Positions 9,395 to 18,148 of a stretch of 64,000 nucleotides of DNA are shown here, piece by piece. A program made the translations under genes and the position numbers. The first letter of the stretch is position 1, and every line of letters starts with the position of its first letter. The stretch comes from Campylobacterales bacterium (GTDB lineage: Bacteria; Campylobacterota; Campylobacteria; Campylobacterales; Sulfurospirillaceae), in assembly GCA_016930915.1 (NCBI GenBank), contig JAFGFU010000001.1, positions 1 through 64,000 of the forward strand, given 5' to 3'. Under the pieces are notes generated by a model. The model made no database searches, was not told where the DNA came from, and saw only the letters and a list, made by a program, of their open reading frames with translations.

Positions 9395-9418
9395 GGCGTG
9401 CTTGCACGCCTCTTTTTT
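9395..9418 (+). terminator. Intrinsic terminator after mqo
   Basis: G/C-rich stem GGCGTG (9395-9400) with CACGCC (9405-9410), loop CTTG, followed directly by a T-rich run to 9418. It ends the mqo transcript 12 nt after the stop codon. Confidence 0.88.
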
Positions 9419-9429
9419 AAAGAAGTCTG

Positions 9430-10119
9430 ATGATAAATCCCCTTGATCTTTACGCAAAAATTGAATCTCTCATTGGCTTTGATGCCCAGTATGAAACGCT
9501 GTATCAAAACTATTTAGGTATTTTAAACGCTTTACATGTAAAAACCATTTTAGATGTTGGCTGTGGCAATGGAAAATTCTTAAAACATCTCAAAGAGAAT
9601 GGTTTTGAAGCCGTTGGTATTGATAGAAGTGCTAAAATGGTAGAACGAGCCCTTGCTTTGGGTGTGAATGCCTCAACCAAGGAGCTTTGCGACTGCGAAG
9701 CGGAGAGTTTTGAGTGTGTGGTGGCTATTGCAGATGTTCTTAATTATATTTCTCTCCTAGAGTTAGGTTCTTTTTTGGATGCTATCGCCTTTTGTTTACC
9801 CAAAGGGGGCTATTTTGTCTGTGATGTCAATACACTCTATGGTTTTGAAGGTGTAGCAGAAGGGGTGATGTGTCAGGACAATGGCACACAATTTTTGTGC
9901 GTGGATGCAACTTTTTCGAACAAAGAGCTTCTAACTAAAATCGTCCTTTTTGAAAAAGAGGGTGCGTTATATCGCAAAGAAGAGGGAAGCATTACGCAAT
10001 ACTTTCATCCGCTTTCTTTTTTCAAAAAACTCACAGCGTTTAAATTGGTTTCGACCAAGCCCATCACCCTTTTTGGGGATGAGCCTGATAAAACCATTTT
10101 AATCTTTCAAAAGCGTTAA
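9430..10119 (+). CDS. Class I SAM-dependent methyltransferase
   Basis: 229 aa. Motif I is ILDVGCGNGKFL (about 38-49), motif II VGIDRS (about 61-66), and VVAIADVLNYI (about 97-107) follows, the order of a Rossmann-fold methyltransferase. The substrate cannot be read from sequence; small molecules or tRNA/protein sites are all possible. A TTACATGTAA palindrome (9532) encodes the LHVK just before motif I. The gene ends tail-to-tail with the minus-strand gene at 10116, sharing the 4-bp TTAA. Confidence 0.82.
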   Translation: MINPLDLYAKIESLIGFDAQYETLYQNYLGILNALHVKTILDVGCGNGKFLKHLKENGFEAVGIDRSAKMVERALALGVNASTKELCDCEAESFECVVAIADVLNYISLLELGSFLDAIAFCLPKGGYFVCDVNTLYGFEGVAEGVMCQDNGTQFLCVDATFSNKELLTKIVLFEKEGALYRKEEGSITQYFHPLSFFKKLTAFKLVSTKPITLFGDEPDKTILIFQKR

Positions 10120-10601
10120 GCTAAATCTTGCAAAAAGGTTGTTAGCGTAGAGGTTTGTTGTTTGAGTTCATCCTCAGCTTGCATCTTCTCTTGCAACTGT
10201 TTGCGATACGCATCAAGCATCTCCTCTAAACTTGCTAGCGCATTGACACGCTCTTCTCCTACTAATGGAGGTTGTGCGTCTTCTCCAAGCCCTAGTTTAT
10301 CCATAAGTTCCGCTTTTTTCTCTTCAATCATCTTTTCAATTTTCTCGAAATTGTAATCTTGATAAAATTGAAGAGCACCTTTGGTTCTAAGTGCCTCTTT
10401 GAAAGCTTCAAGCGCTTCATCTTGTGAAGAAGATGCTAGTGTCTCAGGTGTTTCATTGGATGCACTTTTTTGCTTAACGTCAATTTCACTCTCTAAAATA
10501 GAGGCAAAAGTACTCCCTACCTCTTCGTTTTTAGAGGCAATAGCATTGAGTGTTTGTTGCAAAAAGGTATTCACCCGTATTTTACTCTCATCAACAGTCA
10601 T
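10116..10601 (-). CDS. Conserved hypothetical coiled-coil protein
   Basis: I place the start at ATG 10601 (161 aa) because a strong AAGGAGG site lies just upstream; a longer reading from 10634 would put that site inside the gene. The protein is rich in Glu, Lys, Gln and Ala with no membrane segment or signal peptide, and helical heptad-like stretches dominate the C-terminal half (about 85-155). No domain is recognised. A TATATT -10 with an upstream TG lies at 10625-10630, so it is transcribed divergently from the acetyltransferase. Confidence 0.68.
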   Translation of the reverse strand: MTVDESKIRVNTFLQQTLNAIASKNEEVGSTFASILESEIDVKQKSASNETPETLASSSQDEALEAFKEALRTKGALQFYQDYNFEKIEKMIEEKKAELMDKLGLGEDAQPPLVGEERVNALASLEEMLDAYRKQLQEKMQAEDELKQQTSTLTTFLQDLA

Positions 10602-10624
10602 ACGTACCTCCTTTTTATGGTTAG

Positions 10625-10630
10625 AATATA
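10625..10630 (-). promoter_or_regulatory. Extended -10 promoter for the coiled-coil gene
   Basis: On the minus strand the sequence reads TGTTATATT: an extended TG, one spacer base and TATATT. The strong Shine-Dalgarno and ATG 10601 follow within 24 nt, giving a short leader. Confidence 0.5.
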
Positions 10631-10653
10631 ACAAGCAAAAAAGGTTCCTATGT

Positions 10654-10659
10654 TAAAAT
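10654..10659 (+). promoter_or_regulatory. Extended -10 promoter for the GNAT gene
   Basis: TGTTAAAAT at 10651-10659 (TG, one base, TAAAAT). Transcription from here would begin near 10666, just at the TTACATGTAA palindrome (10669-10678), and rules out ATG 10650 as the start codon. It is back-to-back with the minus-strand promoter at 10625. Confidence 0.5.
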
Positions 10660-10691
10660 ACAGACTCGTTACATGTAAAAAGGAAATCACG

Positions 10692-11141
10692 ATGTGGTCT
10701 GTTGAATTAGCAAAGCCCTCCGAAGTAAATGAGCTATCAGCGTTACTTGCAACTCTTTTTTCTCAAGAAAGTGAGTTTACGCCTAATGCTACGCTTCAAA
10801 GGAAAGGCTTAGAGATGATTTTAGAAACACCTTCCATGGGAACTATCTTTGTGCTAAAGTATGAGCGTGAAATTGCAGGGATGGTGACATTATTATGGAG
10901 TATTAGCACTGCACTGGGTGGAAAAGTCGCATGGTTGGAAGATATGATCGTCAAACCAGCCTACCGAAACAAAGGCGGGGGAGAAGTGCTTTTAGCGTCT
11001 ACTATTGCTCACGCCAAAGCGTTACACTGTAAACGCATTAGTTTATTGACCGATGCAGAGAACACGCAAGCACAAGCCTTTTATAGAAAGCTAGGTTTCA
11101 TGCATTCCTCAATGTCTACACTACGCTTAATGATAGAGTAG
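10692..11141 (+). CDS. GNAT-family N-acetyltransferase
   Basis: ATG 10692 is chosen because AGGAAA lies about 8 nt before it and the probable promoter overlaps the upstream ATG 10650; this gives 149 aa. The fold shows in WLEDMIVKPAYRNKGGGEVLL (written here as WLEDMIVKPAYR then NKGGGEVLL), the acetyl-CoA pyrophosphate loop, and in TDAENTQAQAFYRKLGF, the usual late GNAT motif. It should transfer an acetyl group from acetyl-CoA to an amine; the target is unknown. Exact TTACATGTAA copies flank it on both sides (10669 and 11147, the latter 5 nt after the stop). Confidence 0.83.
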   Translation: MWSVELAKPSEVNELSALLATLFSQESEFTPNATLQRKGLEMILETPSMGTIFVLKYEREIAGMVTLLWSISTALGGKVAWLEDMIVKPAYRNKGGGEVLLASTIAHAKALHCKRISLLTDAENTQAQAFYRKLGFMHSSMSTLRLMIE

Positions 11142-11161
11142 CCTTTTTACATGTAAAGAAG

Positions 11162-12214
11162 TTATTTAGTAATAAACATGTAAAAAGGTTTTTCGTCTAA
11201 TTGCATATCAATCCAGACACCATTGGATCCTAATGTGTCAGAAAGTGCTACTTGGAGAGAGAGGTAGGTTTTAGGTAGCTCAAAAAGCACTTTGAGATTT
11301 TTATTAGAGAAGATAACTTTTGCTGCACCCGTAATGATATTACAAAACTCTGCGACACCATCGATAATCGCTGCATTATCATCGGCTGAAATACTCTCTC
11401 CCAACATTGCTTCAAGGGCAACAAGCGCAAGATCTTTTGGAAAAATAAGGAAAAAGATACCGCTAATATCTCCTTTGAATTTCATTGCTGCAATAATGGT
11501 TTGAGGTGGAATTTTTTCATTAAATGGTCTAATTTCATGTTTGATTTTCTGTGCCTCAAGCCCTGTCATGGTAACCAGTGAATTAACCGCGGTGTCAATA
11601 AAAACAGGAAGGTTTATAATGAGTTGTTTCGAAAGGCCTAAACTTTTTGGTTGCGATGCCCCATCTTTAGAGTGATTGATAGCGGTGTGGGTAATAGTCA
11701 TATCATATTTTTTGGCTGAAGCTTTGATACGAAAATCTTCAGCATTATTGGCTTGTACAATAGAATAGCCTAGTTTAGAGAGTTCACTTGTAATTTTATT
11801 GGTATTCTCTTTGTCTTCATCATAAATTAAAACATCCAACTCTTTTTTCATGGCACTAGGATTAAAAAATAAAAGTGCCGTTTGGATATTCTGAAAAAGT
11901 TTAATCGATGTTGCCGCACTTAAGTCTTTAAGGTAGGCAAATAACTCTTTTTTATAGTCACCAATTCCAATGGGAATGTCTATTTTATGGCTTAGTTTTT
12001 CAAGTTGTTTTACAAGATTACCTAAATGGGGATCTTCTTTGAGAAAAGGAGAATAGGGTGCATGTTTAAGGGAAATAAAAATACCTTTAATGCCACGTTC
12101 TTTAAACGAAGCATATTGTCCTACGATGGTATTAGATAAAACAGTGTTACGACTCTCTAAAATTGTTTCATTGTAATGAAAAATTAAAATGGAATGTTGA
12201 ATGGTATTTGTCAT
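11162..12214 (-). CDS. CheX-type chemotaxis phosphatase fused to a receiver-like domain
   Basis: 350 aa in three parts. Residues about 1-115 have no motif I recognise. About 125-180 resembles a degenerate response-regulator receiver (DVLIYDEDKEN, then ITHTA). About 195-350 is a CheX/CheC-like domain with the phosphatase signature E289-x-x-N292 in GVAEFCNIITG. CheX proteins dephosphorylate CheY-P; the intact Glu/Asn pair suggests activity. No other chemotaxis gene is adjacent. It converges on the GNAT gene with a TTACATGTAA palindrome between them, and its own start is separated from pyk by an A/T-rich divergent promoter region. A second, shorter CheX-type gene lies at 55817. Confidence 0.72.
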   Translation of the reverse strand: MTNTIQHSILIFHYNETILESRNTVLSNTIVGQYASFKERGIKGIFISLKHAPYSPFLKEDPHLGNLVKQLEKLSHKIDIPIGIGDYKKELFAYLKDLSAATSIKLFQNIQTALLFFNPSAMKKELDVLIYDEDKENTNKITSELSKLGYSIVQANNAEDFRIKASAKKYDMTITHTAINHSKDGASQPKSLGLSKQLIINLPVFIDTAVNSLVTMTGLEAQKIKHEIRPFNEKIPPQTIIAAMKFKGDISGIFFLIFPKDLALVALEAMLGESISADDNAAIIDGVAEFCNIITGAAKVIFSNKNLKVLFELPKTYLSLQVALSDTLGSNGVWIDMQLDEKPFYMFITK

Positions 12215-12352
12215 GCTTGTGCTTCAAATATCTTATTTGTTAGGATTGTGAGTCATGATGATAGCATATAAAGCTTTTAAATTTATTGAAAATGATAGTT
12301 AGCTGTACAAAAGTTCATCATTATTACAGGCGTGAATAACAAAGCCTTATGA

Positions 12353-12358
12353 TATAAT
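12353..12358 (+). promoter_or_regulatory. Extended -10 promoter for pyk
   Basis: TGATATAAT at 12350-12358 (TG, one base, TATAAT), 52 bp before ATG 12411, in the 196-bp divergent region between the CheX-type gene and pyk. Confidence 0.62.
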
Positions 12359-12410
12359 TTTGTTACCATAGAATGATAAGATGGAGCGTATTTTAAATAA
12401 AGGAAAAAAT

Positions 12411-13856
12411 ATGGATAAAAAAACAAAGATTTTAGCAACGGTTGGTCCTGCAAGTGATAGCGTAGAAATTTTAGAGGGGCTTATTCGTGCAGGTGTAAAT
12501 GTATTTCGCCTCAATTTTAGTCATGGAAGTCATGAATACCATGCGAGTACCTTAGCCAAAATTAGAGAAGCAGAGGCAAAAGTGGGCAAAAAAGTAGGTG
12601 TTTTACAAGATATTTGCGGGCCTAAAATTCGAGTGGGTAAATTAGAAGAGGATTTTATGCTGGTTGCCGGGGATAAACTCTATTTTACGAAAGAGCAAAT
12701 TGTAGGCAAAAGAGTTAAAGAAGGTATGTATGAACTTTGTATCAATCAACCACAAATCTTAGATATGCTCAAAGTGGGTGAATATATCTATCTTTACGAT
12801 GGCAACATTCGTGCTAGGGTGGTTGAAACAGGTAAAAATATCGTCACAGAAGTTGAGAACAGTGGTAAACTCTCTTCGAATAAAGGGGTGAATTTCCCCA
12901 ATACAGTGATTAATATTGAAGTGATTACCCCAAAAGATGAAGCAGACCTTTTGTGGGGTGCGCAAAATGGGGTTGATTTTGTGGCTGTCTCCTTTGTTCA
13001 AAATGCCAATGACATTTTACATGTAAGAAGTATTTTGAATGAACATAAGTCCCGTTCCCATATTTTTGCCAAAATTGAAAAATTTGATGCCGTTGAGAAA
13101 ATTGATGAAATTTTAGAAGTGAGCGATGGTATTATGGTGGCTCGTGGAGATTTGGGCATTGAAGTTCCGTATTACAAAGTTCCAAGTATTCAAAAGAAAA
13201 TTATTGCCAAAGCCAATGCCGCTTCAAAACCTGTTATTACGGCGACACAAATGTTACTTTCCATGGCAGAAAAAGAGATGGCAACCCGTGCTGAAATCAG
13301 TGACGTTGCTAATGCGGTGCTCGATGGAACGGATGCTGTGATGCTTTCAGAAGAGAGTGCTATTGGTGTCAATCCTATTCATGTTGTTGAGGTTATGGCA
13401 GCAACGATTCGGGAAACAGAAAGTATCTATCCCTATGGGAAATTTGAAGTTTATCCCTTTTTAGATGAGACTGATATTATCTCTTCTTCGACAGCGAGAT
13501 TGGCAGATCGTTTAGGCGTTGAAGCGATGATTTCACTCACAAGTTCAGGAAAATCCGCTAAAAAATTGGGACGTTATCGCATTCGTGCTGATATCTATGC
13601 GGTCACACATGATGAAAAAATTGCACGCTCTCTTACCATTGCGTGGGGTATTAAACCCATTATGAATGTTGACACCAGCAATTTAAATGTGATGATTGGA
13701 CAAACCCTTCAAAGAGGTATTGAAAAAGGTGTGATTGATAAAGAAAAAACTTATATTGTCACAGCAGGGTATCCTTCTGGCGTTGAAGGGAGTACGAACT
13801 TTATTCGTATTTTGAAAAAAGAACAAATTGAGTATTACACCGATATGGTACTTTGA
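12411..13856 (+). CDS. pyk: Pyruvate kinase
   Basis: Converts phosphoenolpyruvate and ADP to pyruvate and ATP, the last step of glycolysis, in the cytoplasm. ATG 12411 is preferred over 12381: it has AAAGGAA just before it and gives the usual N terminus MDKKTKILATVGPAS. The 481-aa length is normal. Visible features are NVFRLNFSHGSH (substrate/metal), MVARGDLGIEVPY (active-site signature, about 242-254), ITATQMLLSM and the C-terminal domain with SSGKSAKKLGRYR. It carries a TTACATGTAA copy at 13017 read as LHVR. It is likely monocistronic, with a weak hairpin (ACTTC/GAAGT at 13883-13898) after it. Confidence 0.96.
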   Translation: MDKKTKILATVGPASDSVEILEGLIRAGVNVFRLNFSHGSHEYHASTLAKIREAEAKVGKKVGVLQDICGPKIRVGKLEEDFMLVAGDKLYFTKEQIVGKRVKEGMYELCINQPQILDMLKVGEYIYLYDGNIRARVVETGKNIVTEVENSGKLSSNKGVNFPNTVINIEVITPKDEADLLWGAQNGVDFVAVSFVQNANDILHVRSILNEHKSRSHIFAKIEKFDAVEKIDEILEVSDGIMVARGDLGIEVPYYKVPSIQKKIIAKANAASKPVITATQMLLSMAEKEMATRAEISDVANAVLDGTDAVMLSEESAIGVNPIHVVEVMAATIRETESIYPYGKFEVYPFLDETDIISSSTARLADRLGVEAMISLTSSGKSAKKLGRYRIRADIYAVTHDEKIARSLTIAWGIKPIMNVDTSNLNVMIGQTLQRGIEKGVIDKEKTYIVTAGYPSGVEGSTNFIRILKKEQIEYYTDMVL

Positions 13857-13904
13857 AGTAGGATGAAATTTTTATCTTTAATACTTCCTTAAAGAAGTTT
13901 TCGA

Positions 13905-13910
13905 TAAAAT
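13905..13910 (+). promoter_or_regulatory. Candidate -10 for rplU-rpmA
   Basis: TAAAAT 41 bp upstream of rplU ATG 13951, directly after the weak hairpin that follows pyk. An AAGAAGG ribosome site lies between it and the start codon. Confidence 0.45.
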
Positions 13911-13950
13911 CCAAACCCTAAATAAAATCTCTCCCAAGAAGGACATACGG

Positions 13951-14259
13951 ATGTATGCAATTATTAAAAATGGCGGGAAGCAATATAAAGTTCAAGAAGG
14001 CGACTACTTAAACGTCGACAAACTTGACGCTCAGCCAAAAGAGAAAATCGAAGTGACGGAAGTTTTAGCGGTGAATAACGGCGAACTTAAAGTGGGAACA
14101 CCTTTCGTCAGTGGTGCAGTTGTAGAACTGGTTGTTGTCACAGAAGGTAAAGACAAAAAAGTCATTACATTCAAAAAACGTAGACGTAAAGACTCAAAGG
14201 TCAAGCGTGGTTTTAGAAGACAATACACTAGAGTAAAAGTTGTAAGCATTAAAGCTTAA
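13951..14259 (+). CDS. rplU: 50S ribosomal protein L21
   Basis: 102 aa, full family length. It begins [20 protein letters not shown] and has the basic [15 protein letters not shown] stretch and C-terminal RRQYTRVKV that bind 23S rRNA. It is paired with rpmA as in almost all bacteria, 36 nt apart, and followed by obg. Confidence 0.98.
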   Translation: MYAIIKNGGKQYKVQEGDYLNVDKLDAQPKEKIEVTEVLAVNNGELKVGTPFVSGAVVELVVVTEGKDKKVITFKKRRRKDSKVKRGFRRQYTRVKVVSIKA

Positions 14260-14295
14260 CCCACAAGCGTTACATAGAAAAATTAGGAGTAACCA

Positions 14296-14553
14296 ATGGC
14301 TCACAAGAAAGGTCAAGGAAGTACCCAGAATAATAGAGACTCAGCTGGACGTAGACTGGGTGTTAAAAAATTTGGTGGCGAGTTTGTACGTGCAGGTAAT
14401 ATTATTATTCGTCAGCGCGGAACAAAAGTACATGTAGGAAGCAATGTTGGTATCGGTGTAGATCATACAATCTACGCTTTGGTTGACGGTTTTGTTCAAT
14501 TCCAACGTAAAGATAAAACACGAAACAAAGTTTCTGTTATCCCCGCAAACTAA
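14296..14553 (+). CDS. rpmA: 50S ribosomal protein L27
   Basis: 85 aa. It begins [20 protein letters not shown] and keeps [19 protein letters not shown], the core that sits near the peptidyl-transferase centre. There is no N-terminal extension of the kind cleaved in Firmicutes. A ribosome site (AGGAG) is just upstream. It is followed at once by a strong terminator. Confidence 0.98.
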   Translation: MAHKKGQGSTQNNRDSAGRRLGVKKFGGEFVRAGNIIIRQRGTKVHVGSNVGIGVDHTIYALVDGFVQFQRKDKTRNKVSVIPAN

Positions 14554-14561
14554 TTCATATT

Positions 14562-14590
14562 AAGAAGGAGATTTTTCTCCTTCTTTTCTC
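14562..14590 (+). terminator. Intrinsic terminator after rpmA
   Basis: Perfect 10-bp stem AAGAAGGAGA (14562-14571) with TCTCCTTCTT (14576-14585), loop TTTT, then a T/C-rich tail. It separates the ribosomal protein pair from obg. Confidence 0.88.
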
Positions 14591-14604
14591 CTCTTAAACA
14601 ATTA

Positions 14605-14650
14605 AATACCTTCAATGATTACCTTCTTACATGTAATGATTAAAGGTATT
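14605..14650. repeat. Imperfect inverted repeat containing a TTACATGTAA copy, upstream of obg
   Basis: Arms 14605-14622 and 14633-14650 pair at 16 of 18 positions around a 10-nt loop. The palindrome TTACATGTAA (14627-14636) lies across the loop and the right arm. It is followed within 30 nt by the obg start, so it could be a second terminator, a leader structure or an operator. No T run follows. Confidence 0.6.
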
Positions 14651-14677
14651 ACTCTATACATATAAAAAGGTTTTACG

Positions 14678-15784
14678 ATGTTTATCGATAATGTAGCACT
14701 CACTCTAAGCTCTGGAAAAGGTGGCCCAGGCTGTGTCTCTTTTCGCAGAGAAAAACATGTTATTCAAGGTGGCCCTGATGGAGGCGATGGTGGTAAAGGT
14801 GGAAATGTCTATTTTAAAGTAGATAAAAATACCCACACGCTTTCACATTTTCGTAACAATCAACACCTTAAAGCAAGAAATGGCGAACCTGGTATGGGAC
14901 GTAAAATGTATGGAAAATCAGGTGAGCATTTAGTCATTATTGTTCCTCCTGGTACGCAAGTCATTGATGCAGAAACCAATGAAGTTTTATTGGATCTTTT
15001 GGAAGAAGGAGATAAACAACTCTTTTTGGAAGGGGGAATGGGTGGACTTGGTAATACACACTTTAAAAGTTCAACCAATCAACGTCCAGAATTTGCTCAA
15101 CCAGGTCGAGGTGGACTGACTAAAGCAATTAAATTAGAATTAAAACTTATTGCCGATGTTGGGCTTGTTGGATTTCCTAATGTAGGAAAATCAACACTAA
15201 TTTCTGTGGTTTCAAATGCCGAACCTGAAATTGCAAATTATGAATTTACGACATTGACACCAAAATTAGGCGTCGTTGTCACGGAGGACTATCGCTCGTA
15301 TGTGATGGCCGATATTCCAGGAATTATTGAGGGTGCAAGTGAAGGTAAAGGTTTGGGGATAGAATTTTTACGTCATATTGAACGTACAAAATTTTTACTT
15401 TTTATGATAGATTTAGCCAATTATCGTGATCTCGAAGAACAGTACGAGACGTTAAAAAAAGAGTTAAAAAAGTTTTCTGAAAAATTATCACAGCGAGATT
15501 ATGCTATTGCACTCACCCGTTGTGATACGCTTACCCCTGAAGAGATTAATGAAAAAGTAGATTTCTTTTTAAATCTTTTAGGTTTAAAAAGAAATGATTT
15601 GGCGCAAAAATATAAAGCCAGAGAGGATTTGCATTCGTATTGTCAAGATGTGTATGAGAGAGATGGCAACTTACCCTTCTTTGTCATGCCACTTTCCTCT
15701 GTATCAAAGATCAATGTGGATCCTATTAAATATGCACTATCTGATGTAATTCGAAAGGTTCGAGATGAAGAGAGTCGTTGTTAA
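14678..15784 (+). CDS. obg: GTPase Obg/CgtA
   Basis: A ribosome-associated GTPase that checks 50S maturation and links growth to nucleotide levels. 368 aa: the glycine-rich Obg domain (about 1-158, with [17 protein letters not shown] and [10 protein letters not shown]) is followed by the G domain, G1 GFPNVGKST (about 167-175), switch [10 protein letters not shown]3 DIPGIIEGA and a late SSVS box. It starts at ATG 14678. The last 20 nt overlap proB in another frame, so the two are translationally coupled. Confidence 0.96.
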   Translation: MFIDNVALTLSSGKGGPGCVSFRREKHVIQGGPDGGDGGKGGNVYFKVDKNTHTLSHFRNNQHLKARNGEPGMGRKMYGKSGEHLVIIVPPGTQVIDAETNEVLLDLLEEGDKQLFLEGGMGGLGNTHFKSSTNQRPEFAQPGRGGLTKAIKLELKLIADVGLVGFPNVGKSTLISVVSNAEPEIANYEFTTLTPKLGVVVTEDYRSYVMADIPGIIEGASEGKGLGIEFLRHIERTKFLLFMIDLANYRDLEEQYETLKKELKKFSEKLSQRDYAIALTRCDTLTPEEINEKVDFFLNLLGLKRNDLAQKYKAREDLHSYCQDVYERDGNLPFFVMPLSSVSKINVDPIKYALSDVIRKVRDEESRC

Positions 15785-16532
15785 AGTTGGTACACACGTT
15801 TTAAGTGAACAAAACTGTTTATGTAAAGAGCGTATTTTAAATTTAGTTGAATTTTTAGTAGCCCTCATGGAAAAGTACGAAGTCATTTTGGTCTCTTCGG
15901 GTGCTGTGGCTGCTGGATATTCCATTTTAAAGTTGGACAAACAACTCCTTCACAATCGTCAAGCCATTGCTGCTGTAGGACAACCTCAATTGATGTCAAC
16001 CTACAATAAAAAACTTGAACGATTTGGTAAAAGTGGAGCGCAATTACTTCTTACAGCCGATGATTTTGACTCACGTAAGCGCTGTTATCATGCTAAATGT
16101 ACGATTGATACCTTGCTTGAAAATGGCATTTTACCAATTATCAATGAGAACGATGCCACGGCAACGGAAGAGCTCGTTTTTGGGGATAATGACCAACTCT
16201 CTTCTCGTGTGGCATACTATTTTGGTGCAGATTTATTGATTTTACTCTCTGATATTGATGGCTACTACGATAAAGACCCTCATAAATATGAGGATGCAAA
16301 AATGCGAAAAATTGTCCATGCAATTGAACCCTCAGAACTTGAAATGGAAAAATCAGCTAATTTTGCTTTTGCAACGGGTGGCATTGTGACAAAACTTAAA
16401 GCGGCACAATTTTTATTGGATCACCAAAAATCAATGTTTATTGCCAGTGGATTTGATTTGAGCGATGTGAAAAGTTATATGCTAGAAGGTGTTCATAACG
16501 GTGGAACCCTTTTTACATGTGAAAACCGTTAA
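15765..16532 (+). CDS. proB: Glutamate 5-kinase, short form without PUA domain
   Basis: Phosphorylates L-glutamate with ATP in the first step of proline synthesis. The kinase domain is complete ([66 protein letters not shown]), but at 255 aa it lacks the C-terminal PUA domain of the E. coli type, as is known for Campylobacter relatives. It starts at ATG 15765, inside the end of obg. Close to the stop is a one-mismatch copy of the iterated palindrome (TTACATGTGA, 16513). Confidence 0.95.
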   Translation: MKRVVVKVGTHVLSEQNCLCKERILNLVEFLVALMEKYEVILVSSGAVAAGYSILKLDKQLLHNRQAIAAVGQPQLMSTYNKKLERFGKSGAQLLLTADDFDSRKRCYHAKCTIDTLLENGILPIINENDATATEELVFGDNDQLSSRVAYYFGADLLILLSDIDGYYDKDPHKYEDAKMRKIVHAIEPSELEMEKSANFAFATGGIVTKLKAAQFLLDHQKSMFIASGFDLSDVKSYMLEGVHNGGTLFTCENR

Positions 16533-16558
16533 ATCAAAGTGAACTTCTTCACTTTGAT
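16533..16558 (+). promoter_or_regulatory. Perfect hairpin between proB and fmt
   Basis: An 11-bp perfect stem (16533-16543 with 16548-16558) closes a CTTC loop; it starts at the last base of the proB stop. No T run follows, so it is not a classic terminator. It could stabilise the upstream mRNA end, attenuate fmt or be a processing site. Confidence 0.6.
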
Positions 16559-16614
16559 AGGTTTGGAACCGAAGCATGTATGTGAAGAATGAACATATGC
16601 GGAGGAATGAGAAA

Positions 16615-17532
16615 TTGAAAATAGTTTTTATGGGAACACCTTCGTATGCAACAACCATTTTAGAAGCGTTATGTAATGAACCTTCAATTGAGGTTACGCT
16701 TTTAGTAACACAAGAAGATAAACCTGTAGGTCGAAAACAACTTTTAACGCCGCCCCATACCAAAGCATGGCTTTTAGAACAGGGTTTACATATAGAGATT
16801 TTCCAGCCAAAAACCCTGCGTTCCAAAGAGGCGCAAGAGAAAATTTCTGCGTGCAATCCCGATTTTATTGTGGTTGCTGCTTATGGGCAAATTTTGCCTC
16901 GAGACATACTCGATATTGCTCCTTGTATCAACCTGCATGCTTCTTTGCTTCCTAAGTACAGAGGAGCAAGTCCTATTCAATCAGCTCTCCTTTCGGGCGA
17001 AGCATATACAGGAGTGACATCCATGTTGATGGAAGAGGGGCTTGACACGGGTGCAATGCTAGGATTTTCGTATCTCAAAATTGAGCCAGAGCATAATGCA
17101 TCTTTTTTATTTGATACTTTATCGGACTGTGCAGCACAATTGACACTAACAACCCTAAAAAATTTCTCTTCTATTTTGCCGATACAACAAGTAAGTGCGA
17201 ATGCAACCCATTGTAAAAAAATTAAAAAAGAGGATGGCTTAATTTCCCTTTCATTGGATGCTACTGAGATTATCAATCGTTTTAAAGCGCTTTCTCCTTG
17301 GCCTGGAATTTTTTTAGAATCAGGGTTAAAGTTATTGGAAATTAAGCAGGTTGATACCATAGAAAATGAGACGTTTGGTATTATAAGCGAGATAACATCC
17401 GAGGGGATTATTCTTACATGTAAAAAGGGAAAAATAGTGGTTAAAACACTTCAGCCCGCCTCTAAAAGTGCTATGAGTGCTAGGGATTATATTCGTGGCA
17501 AAAGGTTAAATTGTGGTGATTCACTGGTTTGA
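16615..17532 (+). CDS. fmt: Methionyl-tRNA formyltransferase
   Basis: Formylates initiator Met-tRNA using 10-formyl-tetrahydrofolate. TTG 16615 is chosen because GGAGGAA (16601-16607) sits 7 nt before it and it gives the family N terminus LKIVFMGTPSYA; in-frame ATGs upstream (16576, 16597) lack a site. That makes 305 aa, a usual length. Signatures are LLVTQEDKPVGR, the catalytic region NLHASLLPKYRGASPIQ, and the C-terminal tRNA-binding domain with FKALSPWPG. A TTACATGTAA copy (17414) is read LTCK. It overlaps birA by 20 nt. Confidence 0.95.
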   Translation: MKIVFMGTPSYATTILEALCNEPSIEVTLLVTQEDKPVGRKQLLTPPHTKAWLLEQGLHIEIFQPKTLRSKEAQEKISACNPDFIVVAAYGQILPRDILDIAPCINLHASLLPKYRGASPIQSALLSGEAYTGVTSMLMEEGLDTGAMLGFSYLKIEPEHNASFLFDTLSDCAAQLTLTTLKNFSSILPIQQVSANATHCKKIKKEDGLISLSLDATEIINRFKALSPWPGIFLESGLKLLEIKQVDTIENETFGIISEITSEGIILTCKKGKIVVKTLQPASKSAMSARDYIRGKRLNCGDSLV

Positions 17533-18148
17533 AACAATTGAGTCAACGCATCAATATTTAATTGCTGCTTTACGTGGGGGAACGGTTTGTGCACCTTATG
17601 CTGTTGGTGCAAAACTTCAAACGCAAGGTATTGGTAGTAGAGGTAATGCTTGGCATGGAGAAGAAGGGAACTTTTTTTTCTCTTTTTGTATCGAAGAGAA
17701 ACACTTACCTAACGATTTACCATTAGCTTCTGTTTCTATCTACTTTTCTTCCTTAATGAAAGAAGTTCTAGCATCGTATGGTTCGAAAGTATGGCTGAAG
17801 TGGCCTAATGATTTTTATTTAAAAGAGAAAAAAATTGGTGGTATGATTACCACAAAAATTGGAAGTACTATTGTAGGTTCAATTGGGCTAAATATTGTTG
17901 TTTCCCCACCTGATTTTGGGCATTTGGATGTTTTTATTTCCCCAAATGATTTAGCTGAGCAGTTTATTGGAATCGTTGATCAAAAAGAATCGTGGAAGAA
18001 AGTTTTTAGTAATTATAAGATAAAATTTGATGAAAATCGAAGTTTTTCTTTCCACTTAGATGGCAAATTGGTCTCTTTAAAAGATGCGGTATTGTGTGAT
18101 GATGGCTCTATAGAGCTAGAAAATAAAAAGGTGTACAGTTTACGATGA
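17513..18148 (+). CDS. birA: Biotin--[acetyl-CoA-carboxylase] ligase, catalytic-domain-only form
   Basis: Joins biotin to the carrier lysine of biotin enzymes through biotinyl-AMP. 211 aa: there is no N-terminal helix-turn-helix, so it is a class I ligase without repressor function. Visible motifs are ESTHQYL, the biotinyl-AMP loop GIGSRGNAWHGEEGN, KWPNDFYLKEKKIGG, and IGLNIVV. It starts at GTG 17513 (or the adjacent GTG 17516), inside the end of fmt, and overlaps parA by 4 nt. Confidence 0.93.
   Translation: MVIHWFETIESTHQYLIAALRGGTVCAPYAVGAKLQTQGIGSRGNAWHGEEGNFFFSFCIEEKHLPNDLPLASVSIYFSSLMKEVLASYGSKVWLKWPNDFYLKEKKIGGMITTKIGSTIVGSIGLNIVVSPPDFGHLDVFISPNDLAEQFIGIVDQKESWKKVFSNYKIKFDENRSFSFHLDGKLVSLKDAVLCDDGSIELENKKVYSLR

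Noticed and set aside
16576-16614. Longer N terminus for fmt from ATG 16576 or 16597
   Set aside because: The strong GGAGGAA site lies after both ATGs and is correctly spaced for TTG 16615, which also gives the family N terminus.
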